DNA of 64,000 nt from Penaeus vannamei (GCF_042767895.1 NC_091560.1:32418796-32482795), one strand, 5' to 3'; positions 35,276-48,847 are shown, counted from the stretch's first letter. Made by a program: numbers and translations. The notes: a model not told the origin generated them from the letters alone.

Positions 35276-35346
35276 GTCTCCGTGGTGTAGTGGATAGCAT
35301 GGCTGCCTCTTAATCAGCAGACTCGGGTTCAAATCCTGATGGTGAC
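35276..35346 (+). tRNA. tRNA-Lys(CUU)-like gene, GCTG/CAGC stem
   Basis: Same compensated anticodon stem as 18147. The 3' acceptor strand is altered (TGGTGAC), so one pair is lost. TATATACAAA at 35241-35250. Confidence 0.6.
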
Positions 35347-36339
35347 TAACATTCATAAATTTTTTAAATTATTTTCAAACATTATATAAATAAGATTACA
35401 TTTTCAGTGCCATTGTTACCATACATGATCGTCTATAAAATGCCAGACAGTGGAAGGGATTCTTCTCTATTTACCACTGAAAGTTTCATTTCAGTTGCCA
35501 CTCACGAATGCTACGGAAAACGCCCTTCCTCGAGTTACTATAGCACAACTGGGAATTTGCATTTTTGTATAACATGGTTATATTAAATCGGAATGTATAT
35601 TGAAAGATAAGATAATTAACCTAAATTCGTTAATGTCCGGACCGGCGCGTCACAGGTTGAAGACACCGACCAGAAATAAAGGTTTGCTAATCACCTAATC
35701 CTCATTTCGACTCAGACTCCATATTAGTACACACACAAGTTGCCCTCGATAATATATTTAATAATTTCGCTACGTACACACGAAACATGGTAATCGTAAT
35801 TGTAACTAGAGTTCAAGCTGAAAGCAACCGGGTTCATGGTTGGATATTCAGCCAAAGATCATATCCACACCAAAAACAAGTGTATTGAGAAAACCACTGA
35901 ATTCAATAGGACACTACGGTTTGTTGTAGGTTTCAATAAGACGTATGACTAAGAGTAAGAAACAATTTTACTTATAATTAATCTTTAAACTTTTTTATTA
36001 TATCTGCATCGGCGGGCACAGGTTGAGGACACTTACCCGCAAACATCTAAGGAGTGCTAATCACCTAATCTTAATTTGGAACGTGTCAGACGGATCATGA
36101 AAATTATCTTGATAACGTTACTAAAACACAAAGTTAAGATAATATTGTACTCCCTCTTGTAATGAACCAGTGATATCATAAGAAAGAAAAAAGAGACAAA
36201 CAACATAGGAAAGAAGTAGGTGCTGTTATTTAGTTATATAGACACTCGTTTTGCTCATTTTCATGCAAGTTTGAACTAGATTCTTGACCTAGGCAGAAGA
36301 CCTGTATTTACATTTAATATCAACGTAGTGTAGGAAATG

Positions 36340-36409
<70 letters not shown>
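36340..36409. repeat. (TA)n microsatellite
   Basis: Follows AGGAAATGT, positional equivalent of the tract at 26630. Confidence 0.95.
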
Positions 36410-36411
<2 letters not shown>

Positions 36412-36948
36412 TTAACCAGTGCATTGAGAAAACTACTGAATTCAATACAGTTTTTGTAGGTTACGACAAGACCTATGAATAGTTTATGAAGCAATTCTAC
36501 TTTTAGCGAGCTAGTAAATCGTACACGAATACATAATAGTGAGAATTTTTACAGAGACAACAGCAGTAACATTATTATTATCATGATTATTATCATTACG
36601 GCAATAGCAAATTACAGAAAATATTATGGTGATAATATGAACAGTAATTTTTGACAATTACAATTATTTTTATAATGAAGAGGGAGACTGAAAAGAAAGA
36701 GATTGAAAGACATTCGTCCTTTTTTTGTTTTGTTTTTCATGGTAGATTTGAAACAATTCACGATTTAATTTCCAGTGTGTCTTTTACTATTCCATCTTTG
36801 TATAAAGGAGAATAGACTAAAATATGGACATCATAAAAGGGACGCGAGGCAAAGAGACAGATAGACAGACAGACAGACAGAGATGGAAGAACGAGGGAGA
36901 TTAAATGTTTTTATATTTCAAAGGATACATTTTTCTTAAATAGTTCGT

Positions 36949-37013
36949 GTTATGTAGTGGATAGCATGTCTGCCTCTGAAACAGTAGACTCGGTTTCAAA
37001 TCTTTATATGGAA
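36949..37013 (+). pseudogene. decayed tRNA-like copy (CUG loop)
   Basis: Equivalent of 27231. B box mutated to GGTTTCAAATC. Confidence 0.5.
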
Positions 37014-37756
37014 TATTAATCTACCTTTTTTCACATCAATATTTTTACTGCATACATTACTATGTACTCACTACTACTATTATTACTATGTGTAATCGTT
37101 ATAGAATAGTACCAGACTGTGAACAGGGTGCTGTCGACCGTTTATGTTTTTGGTTCCTACAAATGCTCTTCTCAATTCGTTTTTAGCTTTCATCTATTAA
37201 CTACAGTACATTTGGGAAATATCACTTTTCTATTATATGCGAATTTCTCTAAAATAAACGATGGCAACTTACATTAAGACATGACAATTTATAATTAAAC
37301 AAACTTGGAATTTCATTATGTCGGCATCGGCGCGCACAGGTTGAGGACACTTACTCGCAAACATCTAAGGAGTGCTAATCACCTAATCTTAATTAGGAAC
37401 GTGTCACGTGGTATATCATTTCACCCGGAAGGACTTTATTTTGTGTACAGACGCAACGTGGTAACTGGAATTTTATCAATAGTTCAAGGTGAAAGCAAAC
37501 CACGCACACAATAGGGTTCATAAACACTGTAAAGGTTTTGTAGGCTATGATAAGACCTGTGGCGAAGTGCAAGAAAAATTCTGCATTCAGTGAAATAGCA
37601 GGGCGTTCGCGAATATATATGTGAGATTTTTTACAAAGCGGGACAACAGCAGTATCATCACAAGTGTTATTATAATTATTGGCATTAAGATAATGGTAAG
37701 TTATAATAATTCTTAATATATATATAACATTGTTAGACAATCATCTTCATTATAAG

Positions 37757-37842
37757 GGAGGAGAGAGGGAAGAGAAAGAGAATAAAAGAGAGAGGGAGGG
37801 AAGAGAAAGTGAGAAAAAGGGTAGAGAAAGTGAGAGAAAAAA
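37757..37842 (+). repeat. polypurine tract of repeat monomer
   Basis: G/A tract about 370 bp before the tRNA at 38215. Confidence 0.78.
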
Positions 37843-38214
37843 TAGACGTTTGCAATTACCAAAGAATTTTTATGGTGTATCAAATTTGTTAACGTTAACA
37901 TACCCTTGCAGACTCAAAACACGCCACGTGAACTAGCGTGTTGACCTAGGCCAGGATATACAACTGATACCAAAGTAATTCCGCAAAAGAATAAGACAAC
38001 ATTCTTGTAAAAGGACTGAATATGAGAGCGTTTTGAAAACGGGCGGATCATGAAAATTCCCCTAATAACTTTACTGAAAAACAAAATTATAATTTTGTAC
38101 TCGTGTAATGACCCAGTGATCATTTTCATATGAAAGAAAAGGACAAACTGCATAGGAAATAGGTAGGCGTTCCTATATACATATATAAAAATTCGTTTAA
38201 CTGCTACCATCTAA

Positions 38215-38285
38215 ATCTCCGTGGTGTAGTGGGTAGCATAACTGCTTCTTAACCAGTTGACTCGGGTTCAAATCCTGACGGAGAC
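38215..38285 (+). tRNA. tRNA-Lys(CUU)-like gene, TTCTTAA loop
   Basis: Sister of 28424. First acceptor base changed (A1 against C), plus two D-arm changes. ATATATAAAA at 38181-38190. Confidence 0.6.
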
Positions 38286-39393
38286 TCATACGAAGATAAT
38301 TTTTAAATTATTGTCGAATTCATATTATATTTTTAAGATTTTATTTTCAGTGCAAATGTTATTGTGACATAATCTATAAAATGTCAGACAGTGGAAGAGG
38401 TTCTTCTCTACTTACCACTGAATGCTTAATTTCACTTGCCATTCACGAATGCTACGGAAAAACGTTCTCACCATATTTTAGCTTACCTTGAGTTACTAAG
38501 CATTTTTGTATAAGGTGTATTTAAAAAAAAAATGACCGGATTGGCGCGTCACAGATTGAACACATAACCGGAAAAAAAATAGGTTTGCTAATCACCTAAC
38601 TTTACTTAGGAAAGTTTCAACTTTCATTATCTTATTTTTCCGTCTCCGTCTTCAGTAATCATAATTGTCAAAAAATATTGTTCATATTATTATCATTATA
38701 GTTATTCATATCCAATATGAACCCGATTGCTTCAGCTTGAACTCTAGATAACATTAACTATGCTATATAATCGAGGTCAACTTCTGGGTGCACTGATATG
38801 GTGTTTGTAACTTTCCAGATTAAGATTAGGTGATTGGCAAACCTTTTTTCCGGTCGGTGTGTTCCACTTGTGACGCGCCGATCCGGATTGGATTTAAGTC
38901 GAAGGAAAATTATAATTACCAAGCTCCGTGTGTACACAGGGAAAATAATTATGTTTTAGATCCTTCTGGATGTACTGATATGCGAGATTTTCCAAATTAA
39001 GATTAGGTGATTAGCACTCCTGAAATGTTTACGGGGAAGTGTCCTCAACCTGTGGCAGACGTAATCTAATTCCAACAAAGCTAATTGATATGCCATAATA
39101 TACATTTCCATCGCTCTTATTATGGAAATTTACATCTAATACAATAATGTCAATTCTCAACATCTGTAGTTACTAGATCAAAGATCAAATAGGAATTGAG
39201 AAAAGCATTTTTCTCTATCATTCGTGGGCAGCAACAGTAAACTATAACGCTAGAAGGTAAGCTCATAGTCCCTGTTAATAGTCTGGTACTATTCTGGAAC
39301 AATTACGAACATTAATAACGACAGTGATTATGAAAGCAATAAAATGTATGCAGAGAAAATAATGATTTGAAAATTTTAAAGAGAACATCCATA

Positions 39394-39464
39394 GTTTCCG
39401 TCAGGATTTGAACCCGAGTCTACTGATTAGGAGACAGTCAGTATATCCTTTATAACACGGAAAC
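39394..39464 (-). pseudogene. tRNA-like copy, CCU anticodon, D arm damaged
   Basis: CTCCTAA loop and intact B box, but the A box and D arm are substituted. Sister of 29600. Confidence 0.5.
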
Positions 39465-39911
39465 TTCTAAACAATATAGTGGTTAATGGTGTAAATAAAA
39501 TAAAATACCATTACCATGCTTCGTATGTACACAGTGAAATAAACTTGTATTATCGAGGACAACTTCTAGGTGTACTAATATGGAGATTGAAACTTTCCCA
39601 AGTAAAGTTAGGTGATTAGCAAACCTTTTTTTCCGGTCACGTGTTCAACCTGTGACGCGCCGATCCGGCCATCCTATAAAAAATACACCTTATACAAAAA
39701 TGCTTAGTAACTCAATGTAAGCTAAAATATGGAGTGAGAACGTTTTTCCGTAGCATTCGTGAATGGCAAGTGAAATTAAGCATTCAGTGGCAAGTAGAGA
39801 AGAACCTCTTCCACTGTCCATTTTATAGACGATTATGTCACAATAACAACTGCACTGAAAATATTTAAAAAATATGAGTTCGAAAATAATTTAAAAAGTG
39901 TATGTGTGTTA

Positions 39912-39982
39912 GTCTCCGTCAGGATTTGAACCCGAGTCTACTGATTAAGAGGCAGTCATGCTATCCACTACACCACGGAGAC
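39912..39982 (-). tRNA. tRNA-Lys(CUU)-like gene
   Basis: Identical to the 245 copy, T5 downstream. The TATA-like box is weakened to ATATTTTAAAAG on the sense strand. Confidence 0.7.
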
Positions 39983-40355
39983 TTAAGAATGTAGTTGAAC
40001 AACTTTTAAAATATCTATATAGGAACGCCTACCTATTTCCTATGTTGTTTGTCCTTTTCTTTCTTTCATATGAAAATTATTACTGGGTCATTACAAGAGT
40101 ACAAAATTATAATTTTGTTTTTCAGTAAAGTTGTTATGGGGATTTTCATGATCCGCCCGTTTTCAAAACGCATTCATATTCAGTCCTTTTACAAGAATGT
40201 TGTCTTATTCTTTTACGGATTACTTTGGTATCAGTTGTAAATCCTGGCCTTGGTCAACACGCTAGTTCACGTGGCGTGTTTTGAGTCTGCAAGGGTATGT
40301 TAATGTGAACAAATTTGATATACCATAAAAATACTTCGGTAATGACAAACGTCCG

Positions 40356-40437
40356 TTCTTTCTTTTCCCCTTTTCTCAATTTCTCTTCCCTCCCTCTCTC
40401 TCTTTTATTCTCTTTCTCTTCCCTCTCTCTCCTCCTT
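40356..40437 (+). repeat. polypyrimidine tract of repeat monomer
   Basis: C/T tract about 375 bp upstream of the tRNA at 39912 (minus strand). Confidence 0.78.
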
Positions 40438-41137
40438 TATAATGAAGATAATTGTCTAACAAATGTTATATATACAACAATTATTATTATAACTTGCCAT
40501 TATCTTAATGCCAATCATTATAATAACACTTATGATACTGCTGTTGTTAGGCTTTGTAAAAATTCTCACTCATATATATTCGCGAACGCCCTGCTATTTC
40601 ACTGAATGCAGAATTTCTCTTGCACTTCGCCACAGGTCTTATCATAGCCTACGAAACCTATACAGTGTTTATGAACCCTATTGTGTGCGTGGTTTGCTTT
40701 CACCTTGAATTATTGGTAAAATTCCAGTTACCACGTTGCGTGTGTACACAAAATAAAGTCCTTCCGGGTGAAATGATATACCACGTGACACGTTCCTAAT
40801 TAAGATTAGGTGATTAGCACTCCTTAGATGTTTGCGAGTAAGTGTCCTCAACCTGTACGCGCCGATGTAGACATAATGAAATTCCAAGTTAGTTTAATTA
40901 TAAATTGTCATGTCTTAATGCAAGTTGCCATCGTTTATTTTAGAGAAATTCGCATAAAATAGAGAAGTGATATTTCCCAAATGTACTGCAGTTAATAGAT
41001 GAAAGCTAAAAAACGAATTGAGGAGAGCGTTTGTAGGTACAAAAAATATATAGCGGTCGACAGCACCCTGTTCACAGTCTGGTACTTTTCTACTACTATT
41101 GCAGTAAATATATTGGTGTGAAAAAAGGTAGGTTAAT

Positions 41138-41201
41138 AGTCCACATAAAGATTTGAAACGGTCTGCTGTTTCAGAGGCAGACATGCTATTCACTACATAA
41201 C
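41138..41201 (-). pseudogene. decayed tRNA-like copy (CUG loop)
   Basis: Several bases deleted in the T arm. Acceptor lost. Mirror copy at 56850. Confidence 0.5.
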
Positions 41202-41914
41202 TATTTAAGAAAAATGTATCCTTTGAAATATAAAAGACATTTCATCTACCTCGTTCTTTCATTCTCAATAGAAATTAAATCGCAAATTGTTTTAAATCAA
41301 CCATGAAAAAGGACGAATGTCTTTCATTCTCTTTCTTTTCAGTCTCCCTCTTCATTATAAAAATAATTGTAATTGTCAAAAAATATTGTTCATATTATCA
41401 TCATAATATCGTAATTCTGCTATTGCCATTATGATAATAATCATGATAACAATAATAATGTTACTGCTGCTGTTTCTGTGTAAAAATTCTCACTAATATG
41501 TATTCGTGTACGCTTTACTAGCTCGCTAAAAGTAGGATTGCCTCATAAACTTAGTCATAGGTCTTGTCGTAACCTACAAAAAAATGTATTGAATTCAGTA
41601 GTTTTCACAATACACTGGTTCATAGTTTTGATATGATCCATGGCTGAATATCCAACTATGAACCCGGTTGCTTTAAGCTGGAACTCTAGATAAAATTACA
41701 ATTACCATGTTTTGTGTATAAACAGCGAAATTAACTAAGCTATATTATCGAGGACAACTTTTAGGTGTACTGATCTGACGTGTGAGATTTAAATAAATTT
41801 ATGTTCATTATAAATCAATATCTTTCCATATACATTCCAATTTATTTTCCTATACAAATACACGTTATACAAAAATGCAACTTCCCATTTGCACTATACT
41901 AACTCGAGGAAAGC

Positions 41915-41953
41915 ATTAAGAGGCAGTCATGCTATCCACTACACCACGGAGAC
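41915..41953 (-). pseudogene. 5' half of tRNA-Lys-like gene at deletion junction
   Basis: Keeps the acceptor 5' strand, D arm and anticodon loop, then jumps to array sequence (GAGGAAAGC). Compared with 32382-32652, about 230 bp are deleted, including the T arm. Mirror copy at 56099. Confidence 0.65.
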
Positions 41954-42392
41954 TTACAAGATATGAAGGTAAAACGAATTTATATATATGCTTATGAGAG
42001 CGCCTTCCTATTTCTTATGTTATTTGTCTGTCTTTCTCTTCTAATTTATTTCTTTCCTATGATAATTATCACGATACTTACAGGAGGGAGTATAAGATTA
42101 TTATAATTTTGTGTTTCAGTAATGTTATTGAAGGAATTTTCATGATCCGCCTGTTTTCAAAACGCTTTCATATGCAGTAACATTACAAGAATATTGTATT
42201 TATTTTATGCGGCATTACTGTGATATCAATTGTAAATGCTGGCCTCGGTCGACACGCTCGCTCACGTGGCTTGTTCAGACAGTCTGTAAGGATATGTTGA
42301 TATGAACAAATTTGATACACCATAAAAATACTAAGATAAGGACGAACATGTCCTTTATTCTCTTTCTCTCTCCTTCTTTATCACGAAAATAA

Positions 42393-42409
42393 CAAATTCT
42401 GACGTAGAC
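42393..42409 (+). pseudogene. tRNA fragment at orientation-switch junction
   Basis: CAAATTCTGACGTAGAC, a T-arm/acceptor remnant exactly where minus orientation changes to plus. Confidence 0.5.
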
Positions 42410-43414
42410 TATAAATGATTTAATTTTTACATAATTTTATTACCTACATTTTCACTGCCTACATTTATTTCCTTTATAAGCACTACCATTATTAATATAT
42501 ATAATCGCTATAAAAAAGTATCAGACTGTGAACAGGGTACCGTTGTTACCCGCAAAGTTGTGCTAATCACCTACTCTTTATTTGGAACGTGTCAAACGGT
42601 GTATCAATACACCCGGAAGGAGTTATTCTCGATTAAAGGGAATGTCTATCTTCGTTGGGTACACACGGAACATGGCAACTGTAATTTCATCTAGAGTTCA
42701 AGGTGAAAGCAAACCGCGCACACAGCAGGGTTCATAAACACTACACAGCTTTGGTAGGCTTTAAGACCTATGGCGAAGTGTAAGAGGCAATTCTGCATTC
42801 AGTTAGCAAGGCGTTCGAGAGTATATGAGTAAGAATTTTAGCAAAGATTAATAGATCTTAGTGTTTGTAATTACGATAATGGTGTTATATTTATGATATA
42901 TATAACATTTGTTAGACAATTATTGTTTTCCTGATAAGGGCGGAGAGGATGAGAGAGAGGGAAGAGAAAGAGAATAAAAAAGAGAGAGGGAGGGAAGAGA
43001 AAGTGAGAAAAAGAGAATACAAGACAGACGTTCGTCATTGTCGTAGTATTTTATGATGTACCAAATTTGTTCACATTAACACACCGTTCCAGACCGTCCA
43101 AACACGCCACGTGAACTAGCGTGTTGACCTTGGCCAGGATTTACAATTGATATGGAAGTAATTCCGCTTCAAAGATAAATACAATTTTGTAATACTATTG
43201 AATATGAATGCGTTGTGAAAACAGGCAGATCATGAAAGTTCCCCTAATAACATCAGTGAAAAACGAAATAATAGCAATTATGTACCCCCCTGGTAATGAC
43301 CCAGTGAAAATTATCATAGAAAAGAAAGAAAAGAAAAAGACAAACAACACAGGAAATAGGTAGGCGCATCTTATGTGAATATATACAAATTTGTCTTGCT
43401 TTCTTGTTACTTAC

Positions 43415-43485
43415 GTCTTCGTGGTGTAGTGGATAGCATGACTGCCTCTTAATCAGTTGACTCGGGTTCAAATCCTGACGGAGAC
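43415..43485 (+). tRNA. tRNA-Lys(CUU)-like gene
   Basis: Loop CTCTTAA, B box intact, acceptor GTCTTCG with one mismatch to CGGAGAC. TATATACAAAT box near -30; T4 downstream. Confidence 0.65.
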
Positions 43486-44571
43486 AATGACTGAAACATT
43501 TTAAAAATTATTTTGAGACTCATATTATATTCTTAAAATTTGTATTTTCATTGCAGTTGTTACCATACTTGATTATCTATAAAATGCCAGACTGTGAACT
43601 GGGTTCTCTACTTACCACTGAAAGTTGATTTCACTTGCCACTCACGAATGCTACGGAAAAAAAAACGTTTTTTTCCATAATTTAGCTTTCCTCAAGTTAC
43701 TATAGCACAACTGTGAATTTGCATGTTTGTATCACGTGTATTTGCATAGAATAATAAATTGGAATGTATATTCAAAAATCCTGATTTAAATTGAACCTAA
43801 AGTCGTTAAAGTCACATCCGGGTCGGCGGGTTACAGTTTGAAAACACCGACAGAGAACAGTTTTGCTAATCACCTAATCTTAATTTGGAAAGTCTCAAAC
43901 GCCAAATCAATACACCCAGATGTTGTCCTTGATAATACAACATAATCAATTTCACTGTGTACACACGAGACATAGTAATAGTAATTTTTTCTATAGTTCA
44001 AGCTGAAAGCAACCAGGTTGAATTTTTTTAAGCGGAACAACAGCAGTATCATTGGTATTACATTAATGATTGTGATTATGATAAGGGCAAGTTATGATAA
44101 TTATTATATTTATAACATTTGTTAAACAATTGTTATTTTCATGATAAAGGAGGAGAAGGAGAGATAAAAGAATAAAAGACACGTTCGTCATTATCATAGT
44201 ATTCTTATGGTGAATCAAACTTGTTCATATTGTTATACCCTTACAGACTGTCAAAACAGGCCACGTGAACTAGCCTGTTGACCTATGCCAGGAATTGAAT
44301 TACAGTTGATAAAAAAACTAATCCCGTGAAAGATAAATGCAATATTATAGTAATAATACAGAATATGAATGCGTTTTGAGAACAGGCGGATCATGAACAT
44401 TCCCTAATAACATTACTGAAATACAAAACTATCATAATTTTGCACTCCTTCCTGTAATGACCTAGTGATAATTATCATAGAAAAGAAGGAAAGAAAAAAG
44501 AAAAACAAACATTGGAAATAAGCGCTTCAATATAGCTATAAACAAATTCGTTTCCCTTCCACATCAATTAA

Positions 44572-44642
44572 GTCTCCGTGGTGTAGTGGATAGCATGGCT
44601 GCCTCTTAATCAGCAGACTCGGGTTCAAATCCTGATGGAGAC
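44572..44642 (+). tRNA. tRNA-Lys(CUU)-like gene, GCTG/CAGC stem
   Basis: Compensated anticodon stem as at 18147. Acceptor pairs with one wobble (TGGAGAC). A CTATAAACAAAT box near -30. Confidence 0.68.
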
Positions 44643-46065
44643 TAACATTCATAAATTTTAAAAATTATTTTCAAACATTATATAAATAAGATTTTATTTT
44701 CAGTGCCATTGTTACCATACATGATCGTCAATAAAATGTCAGACAGTGGAAGGGATTCTTCTCTATTTACCACTGAAAGTTTTATTTCAGTTGCCACTCA
44801 CGAATGCTACGGAAAACGCCCTTCCTCGAGTTACTATAGCACAACTGGGAATTCGCATTTTTGTATAACATGGTTATTTGTAGAGAATATTAATCGGAAT
44901 GTATATTGAAAGATGAGATAATTAACCTAAATTCGTTAATGTCCGGACCGGCGCGTCACAGGTTGAAGACACCGACCAGAAATAAAGGTTTGCTAATCAC
45001 CTAATCCTAATTTCGACTCAGACTCCATATTAGTACACACACAAGTTGCCCTCGATAATATATTTAATAATTTCGCTACGTACACACGAAACATGGTAAT
45101 CGTAATTGTAACTAGAGTTCAAGCTGAAAGCAACCGGGTTCATAGTTGGATATTCAGCCAAAGATCATATCCACACCAAAAACAAGTGTATTGAGAAAAC
45201 CACTGAATTCAATAGGACACTACGGTTTTTTGTAGGTTTCAATAAGACGTATGACTAAGAGTAAGAAACAATTTTACTTATAATTAACCTAACTTTTTTT
45301 TTATTATATCTGCATCGGCGGGCACAGGTTGAGGACACTTACCCGCAAACATCTAAGGAGTGCTAACCACCTAATCTTAATTTGGAACGCGCCAGACGGC
45401 ACATCAGTACACCTGGAAGGAATTGTCCTCGTAATTCTAATTGTAATTTTATCTAGAGTTCAAGGTGAAAGCAAACTACGCATAGGTCTACAACAGGGTT
45501 CATAAACAATGCACAGCTTTTGTAGGCTGTGGTAAGACCCATGGCGAAGTGTAAGAAGCAATTCTGCATTCGGTGAAATAGCAAGACGTTCGCGAATATA
45601 TACGAGTGAGAATTTCTACAAAGCGGAACAACAGCAGTATCACCATTAGTGTTATAATAATGATTGCCATTACAGTAATGGCACGTTATGATAATTATAG
45701 TCGTCATTATCAAAGTATTTTTATGGTGTATCAAACTTGTTCGTATTAAAATACTCTTACAGACTGTTAAAACACGCCAAGTGAACTTGCGTGTTGACCT
45801 AAGCCAGGATTGCAATTGATATGGAAATAATTCCGCAAAAGATAATTACAATATTGTAATAGTACTGAATATGAATGCGTTGTGTAAACAGGCGGATCAT
45901 GATGAATTCATCTAATATTTCAGAATCAAAATGATAATTTTGTACTCCCAGTGATAATTACCGTTGGAAAGAAAGAAAGAAAAGTGAAAGACAAACAAAC
46001 ACATGAAATAGGTAGACGCTCCTATATCCACATATGCAAATTCGGTTTACCATTTTATCACCTAA

Positions 46066-46136
46066 GTCTCTGTGGTGTAGTGGATAGCATGACTGCATAA
46101 TAATCAGTAGACTCGGGTTCAAATCCTGACGGAGAC
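46066..46136 (+). tRNA. tRNA-like gene with AAU (Ile) anticodon
   Basis: Acceptor with one wobble, B box and stems intact, but the loop reads ATAATAA, placing AAU at 34-36. TATA box degenerate (CATATGCAAAT); T5 at 46146-46150. Mirror copy at 51902 is identical. Confidence 0.55.
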
Positions 46137-47340
46137 TATCCTACATTTTTAAAAATATTTTTCAAACTCGTATTATTTCTTAAGATCTAATTTTCAATGC
46201 AAATGTTACCATGCAGGATCGTCTATGAAATGTCAGACTGTGAACGGGGTTCTTCTCTACTTGTCAATGAATATTTCATTTCACTCGCCACTCACGAACG
46301 CTCTTCTCACTCCATATTTTAGCTTTACTCGATTTACTATTGTTACTATAGTATAGTATTGAGAATTATAATAATATTACTGAGACAGAGTTATGATAAT
46401 GTTGTACTCCCTCCTCTAATTAACCAGTGATAATTAGCATAAGAAAGAGAGACAAATAACATAGGAAAGAGGTAGGCGCTGTTATTTGCATATATTAAAA
46501 TTCGTTTTCCTGAAATTTCAAGCGTCTCGCCACTTCCCCGCAAACACTTATCGAGTGCTAATGACCTGACCTTAATTTGGAACGTGGCACACGGTATGAC
46601 CAGAACACCCGGAAGGAGGTGCCCTCGATAACGACATGGTTATTTTCGTTGTGGGAACCCGGGACATGGTAACTGTAATTTTATCTAGAATTCAAGGTGA
46701 AAGTAAACCACGCACACAACAGGGTTCATAAACACTACACAGCTTTTAGAGGTTGTGATAAGACCTATGGCGAAGTGTAAGAGGCAATTCTGCATTCGGT
46801 GAAATAGCAAGGCGTTCGCGAATATATATGACTTGTTCCACATAAACACACACACTTTTTAAATTATCTTTAAACTCTATTATATTTTCAAGATTTTATT
46901 TTCGATGCAATTGTTACCATACATCATCGTCTATAAAATAGACTATGAACGGGGTTCTTTTCCACGTACCACTGAATGTTTCATTTCACTTGCCACTCAC
47001 GAATGCTATCCTTAAAAAAATCCTTAAAATATCCTTAACAACCAAGTAGTGCAGCAAAAGTCAAATGCAATATCCTTGTAATAGCACTGAATATAACTAC
47101 CAAAGTAAACTAAATTTGTAAAATAAAGATGAAAGATTACAGGATGGAAAGCGTTTTGAAATCTGGCTGATCATTAAAATTATTTCAGCATCGCGACTGA
47201 GACACAAAGTTAGAAGAATACTTACTCCCTTCTGTCATGAAAAACCGGTAGCATGAGAAAGAAAAAAGACAAACATAGGAAAGAGGTAAGCGCTGCTATT
47301 AGCATATATAAAAATATGTTTTTTCTAATACATCGAGTAA

Positions 47341-47406
47341 GTCTCTGTGGTGTAGCTGATAGCATGACTGTCGTGTTATCAGTAGACTCGGGGTCAATTC
47401 CTGATG
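47341..47406 (+). pseudogene. tRNA-like copy cut by gap 3
   Basis: Sequence stops 5 nt before the tRNA end. The loop region reads CGTGTTA, without U33, and the B box is altered to GGGTCAATTCC. The complete mirror copy is at 50627-50697. TATATAAAA at 47305-47313 is retained. Confidence 0.55.
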
Positions 47407-47906
47407 NNNNNNNNNNNNNNNNNNNNNNNNNNNNNNNNNNNNNNNNNNNNNNNNNNNNNNNNNNNNNNNNNNNNNNNNNNNNNNNNNNNNNNNNNNNNNN
47501 NNNNNNNNNNNNNNNNNNNNNNNNNNNNNNNNNNNNNNNNNNNNNNNNNNNNNNNNNNNNNNNNNNNNNNNNNNNNNNNNNNNNNNNNNNNNNNNNNNNN
47601 NNNNNNNNNNNNNNNNNNNNNNNNNNNNNNNNNNNNNNNNNNNNNNNNNNNNNNNNNNNNNNNNNNNNNNNNNNNNNNNNNNNNNNNNNNNNNNNNNNNN
47701 NNNNNNNNNNNNNNNNNNNNNNNNNNNNNNNNNNNNNNNNNNNNNNNNNNNNNNNNNNNNNNNNNNNNNNNNNNNNNNNNNNNNNNNNNNNNNNNNNNNN
47801 NNNNNNNNNNNNNNNNNNNNNNNNNNNNNNNNNNNNNNNNNNNNNNNNNNNNNNNNNNNNNNNNNNNNNNNNNNNNNNNNNNNNNNNNNNNNNNNNNNNN
47901 NNNNNN
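47407..47906. other. assembly gap 3 (500 N)
   Basis: Exactly 500 N, at the inner end of the left arm of the inverted repeat. Confidence 0.99.
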
Positions 47907-48084
47907 GCCTTCATATTTTTACATAGTCTAATGACCCTTCCATCTGGTTAATTACAGCATTGATAATGAAGGCATGTAATCCTTCGAAACGTCTGCTAGA
48001 TTAATAAAGATGAGATTCTTCACGGCCGTATTTATCTACCTCTTCATACTAACGATTCGCCGCCTTACTGGCAAACCCATTACG

Positions 48085-48258
<174 letters not shown>

Positions 48259-48386
48259 ATAATTTATACATATACATACGTGTGTGTATTTGTGTATGTA
48301 TAACAACCGACAGCAAAGAGAATCGTTGGTGGGCGGGGTTTGTGTGGAGCAGGTCTCCCGGAACGGACCGAGGACAGGACCCGGAT

Positions 48387-48486
48387 TTAATAATAATGAC
48401 AATAATGTAAAGAATAATCAACGATAATAACAACAATAATAATAGTAAGAATAATAATAATAACAATAACAATAATAATAATAATT
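48387..48486. repeat. AAT/AAC-rich imperfect microsatellite
   Basis: Degenerate AATAAT and AACAAT triplets over about 100 bp. Confidence 0.85.
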
Positions 48487-48800
48487 AAGAGTTTATCAAG
48501 TAAAGTTATAGTTTCACAAGTAAAATTATTACTTTACAAAGTTATCATTGAAGTGTCTCATACAATAGGTTATAGTTGACACATAATATCTGGATGTATG
48601 ACACTTTGGTTCACATAACTTGTTAACATCCTCACGGAGCTGATTTGTAGATCGACGTAGGTCAGGGAGCAGATCCCGATGTCTCACGGATGTAGAGTTG
48701 TGAACGAATTTTCCTGTTAAGGATTTTCTCCGGTCTTCTAAGGAGGAAATCTGACGTTGATTAATGGCATCCGTTTATGAGGTGCAGTTTGATCCAAATC

Positions 48801-48847
48801 TTTTTTTTTTTTTTTTTTTTTTTTTGTCTTTCCATTTTTTTTTTTTT
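48801..48847. repeat. poly(T) tracts
   Basis: T25 followed by GTCTTTCCA and T13. Confidence 0.95.

Larger units (their letters stand above)
33111..38617 (+). repeat. repeat array, plus orientation (segment 7)
   Basis: 33110-36140 matches 42410-45390. 35440-38617 matches 25673-28835. It holds tRNAs at 34128, 35276 and 38215 and a decayed one at 36949. Confidence 0.83.
35440..39757 (+). repeat. higher-order direct repeat, unit H2
   Basis: Second unit of the roughly 9.8-kb period, equivalent to 25673-29961. It lacks the RTE insertion, giving the empty target site at 39754. Confidence 0.75.
38618..42409 (-). repeat. repeat array, minus orientation (segment 8)
   Basis: Starts at the same head-to-head junction as 28836. 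From 39585 it is the left arm of the long inverted repeat. It contains a deletion at 41914 that removes half of a tRNA. Confidence 0.83.
39585..47406 (+). repeat. long inverted repeat, left arm
   Basis: Reverse complement of 50632-58465. Paired coordinates sum to 98038 over the inner roughly 4 kb, where I saw no differences, and to 98050 further out, where scattered substitutions and a net 12-bp length difference appear. The inner end stops at gap 3, inside a tRNA-like copy. Confidence 0.85.
42410..47406 (+). repeat. repeat array, plus orientation (segment 9)
   Basis: It carries tRNAs at 43415, 44572 and 46066 and a truncated one at 47341. 42410-45390 parallels 33110-36140; after that the two diverge. 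Confidence 0.83.
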
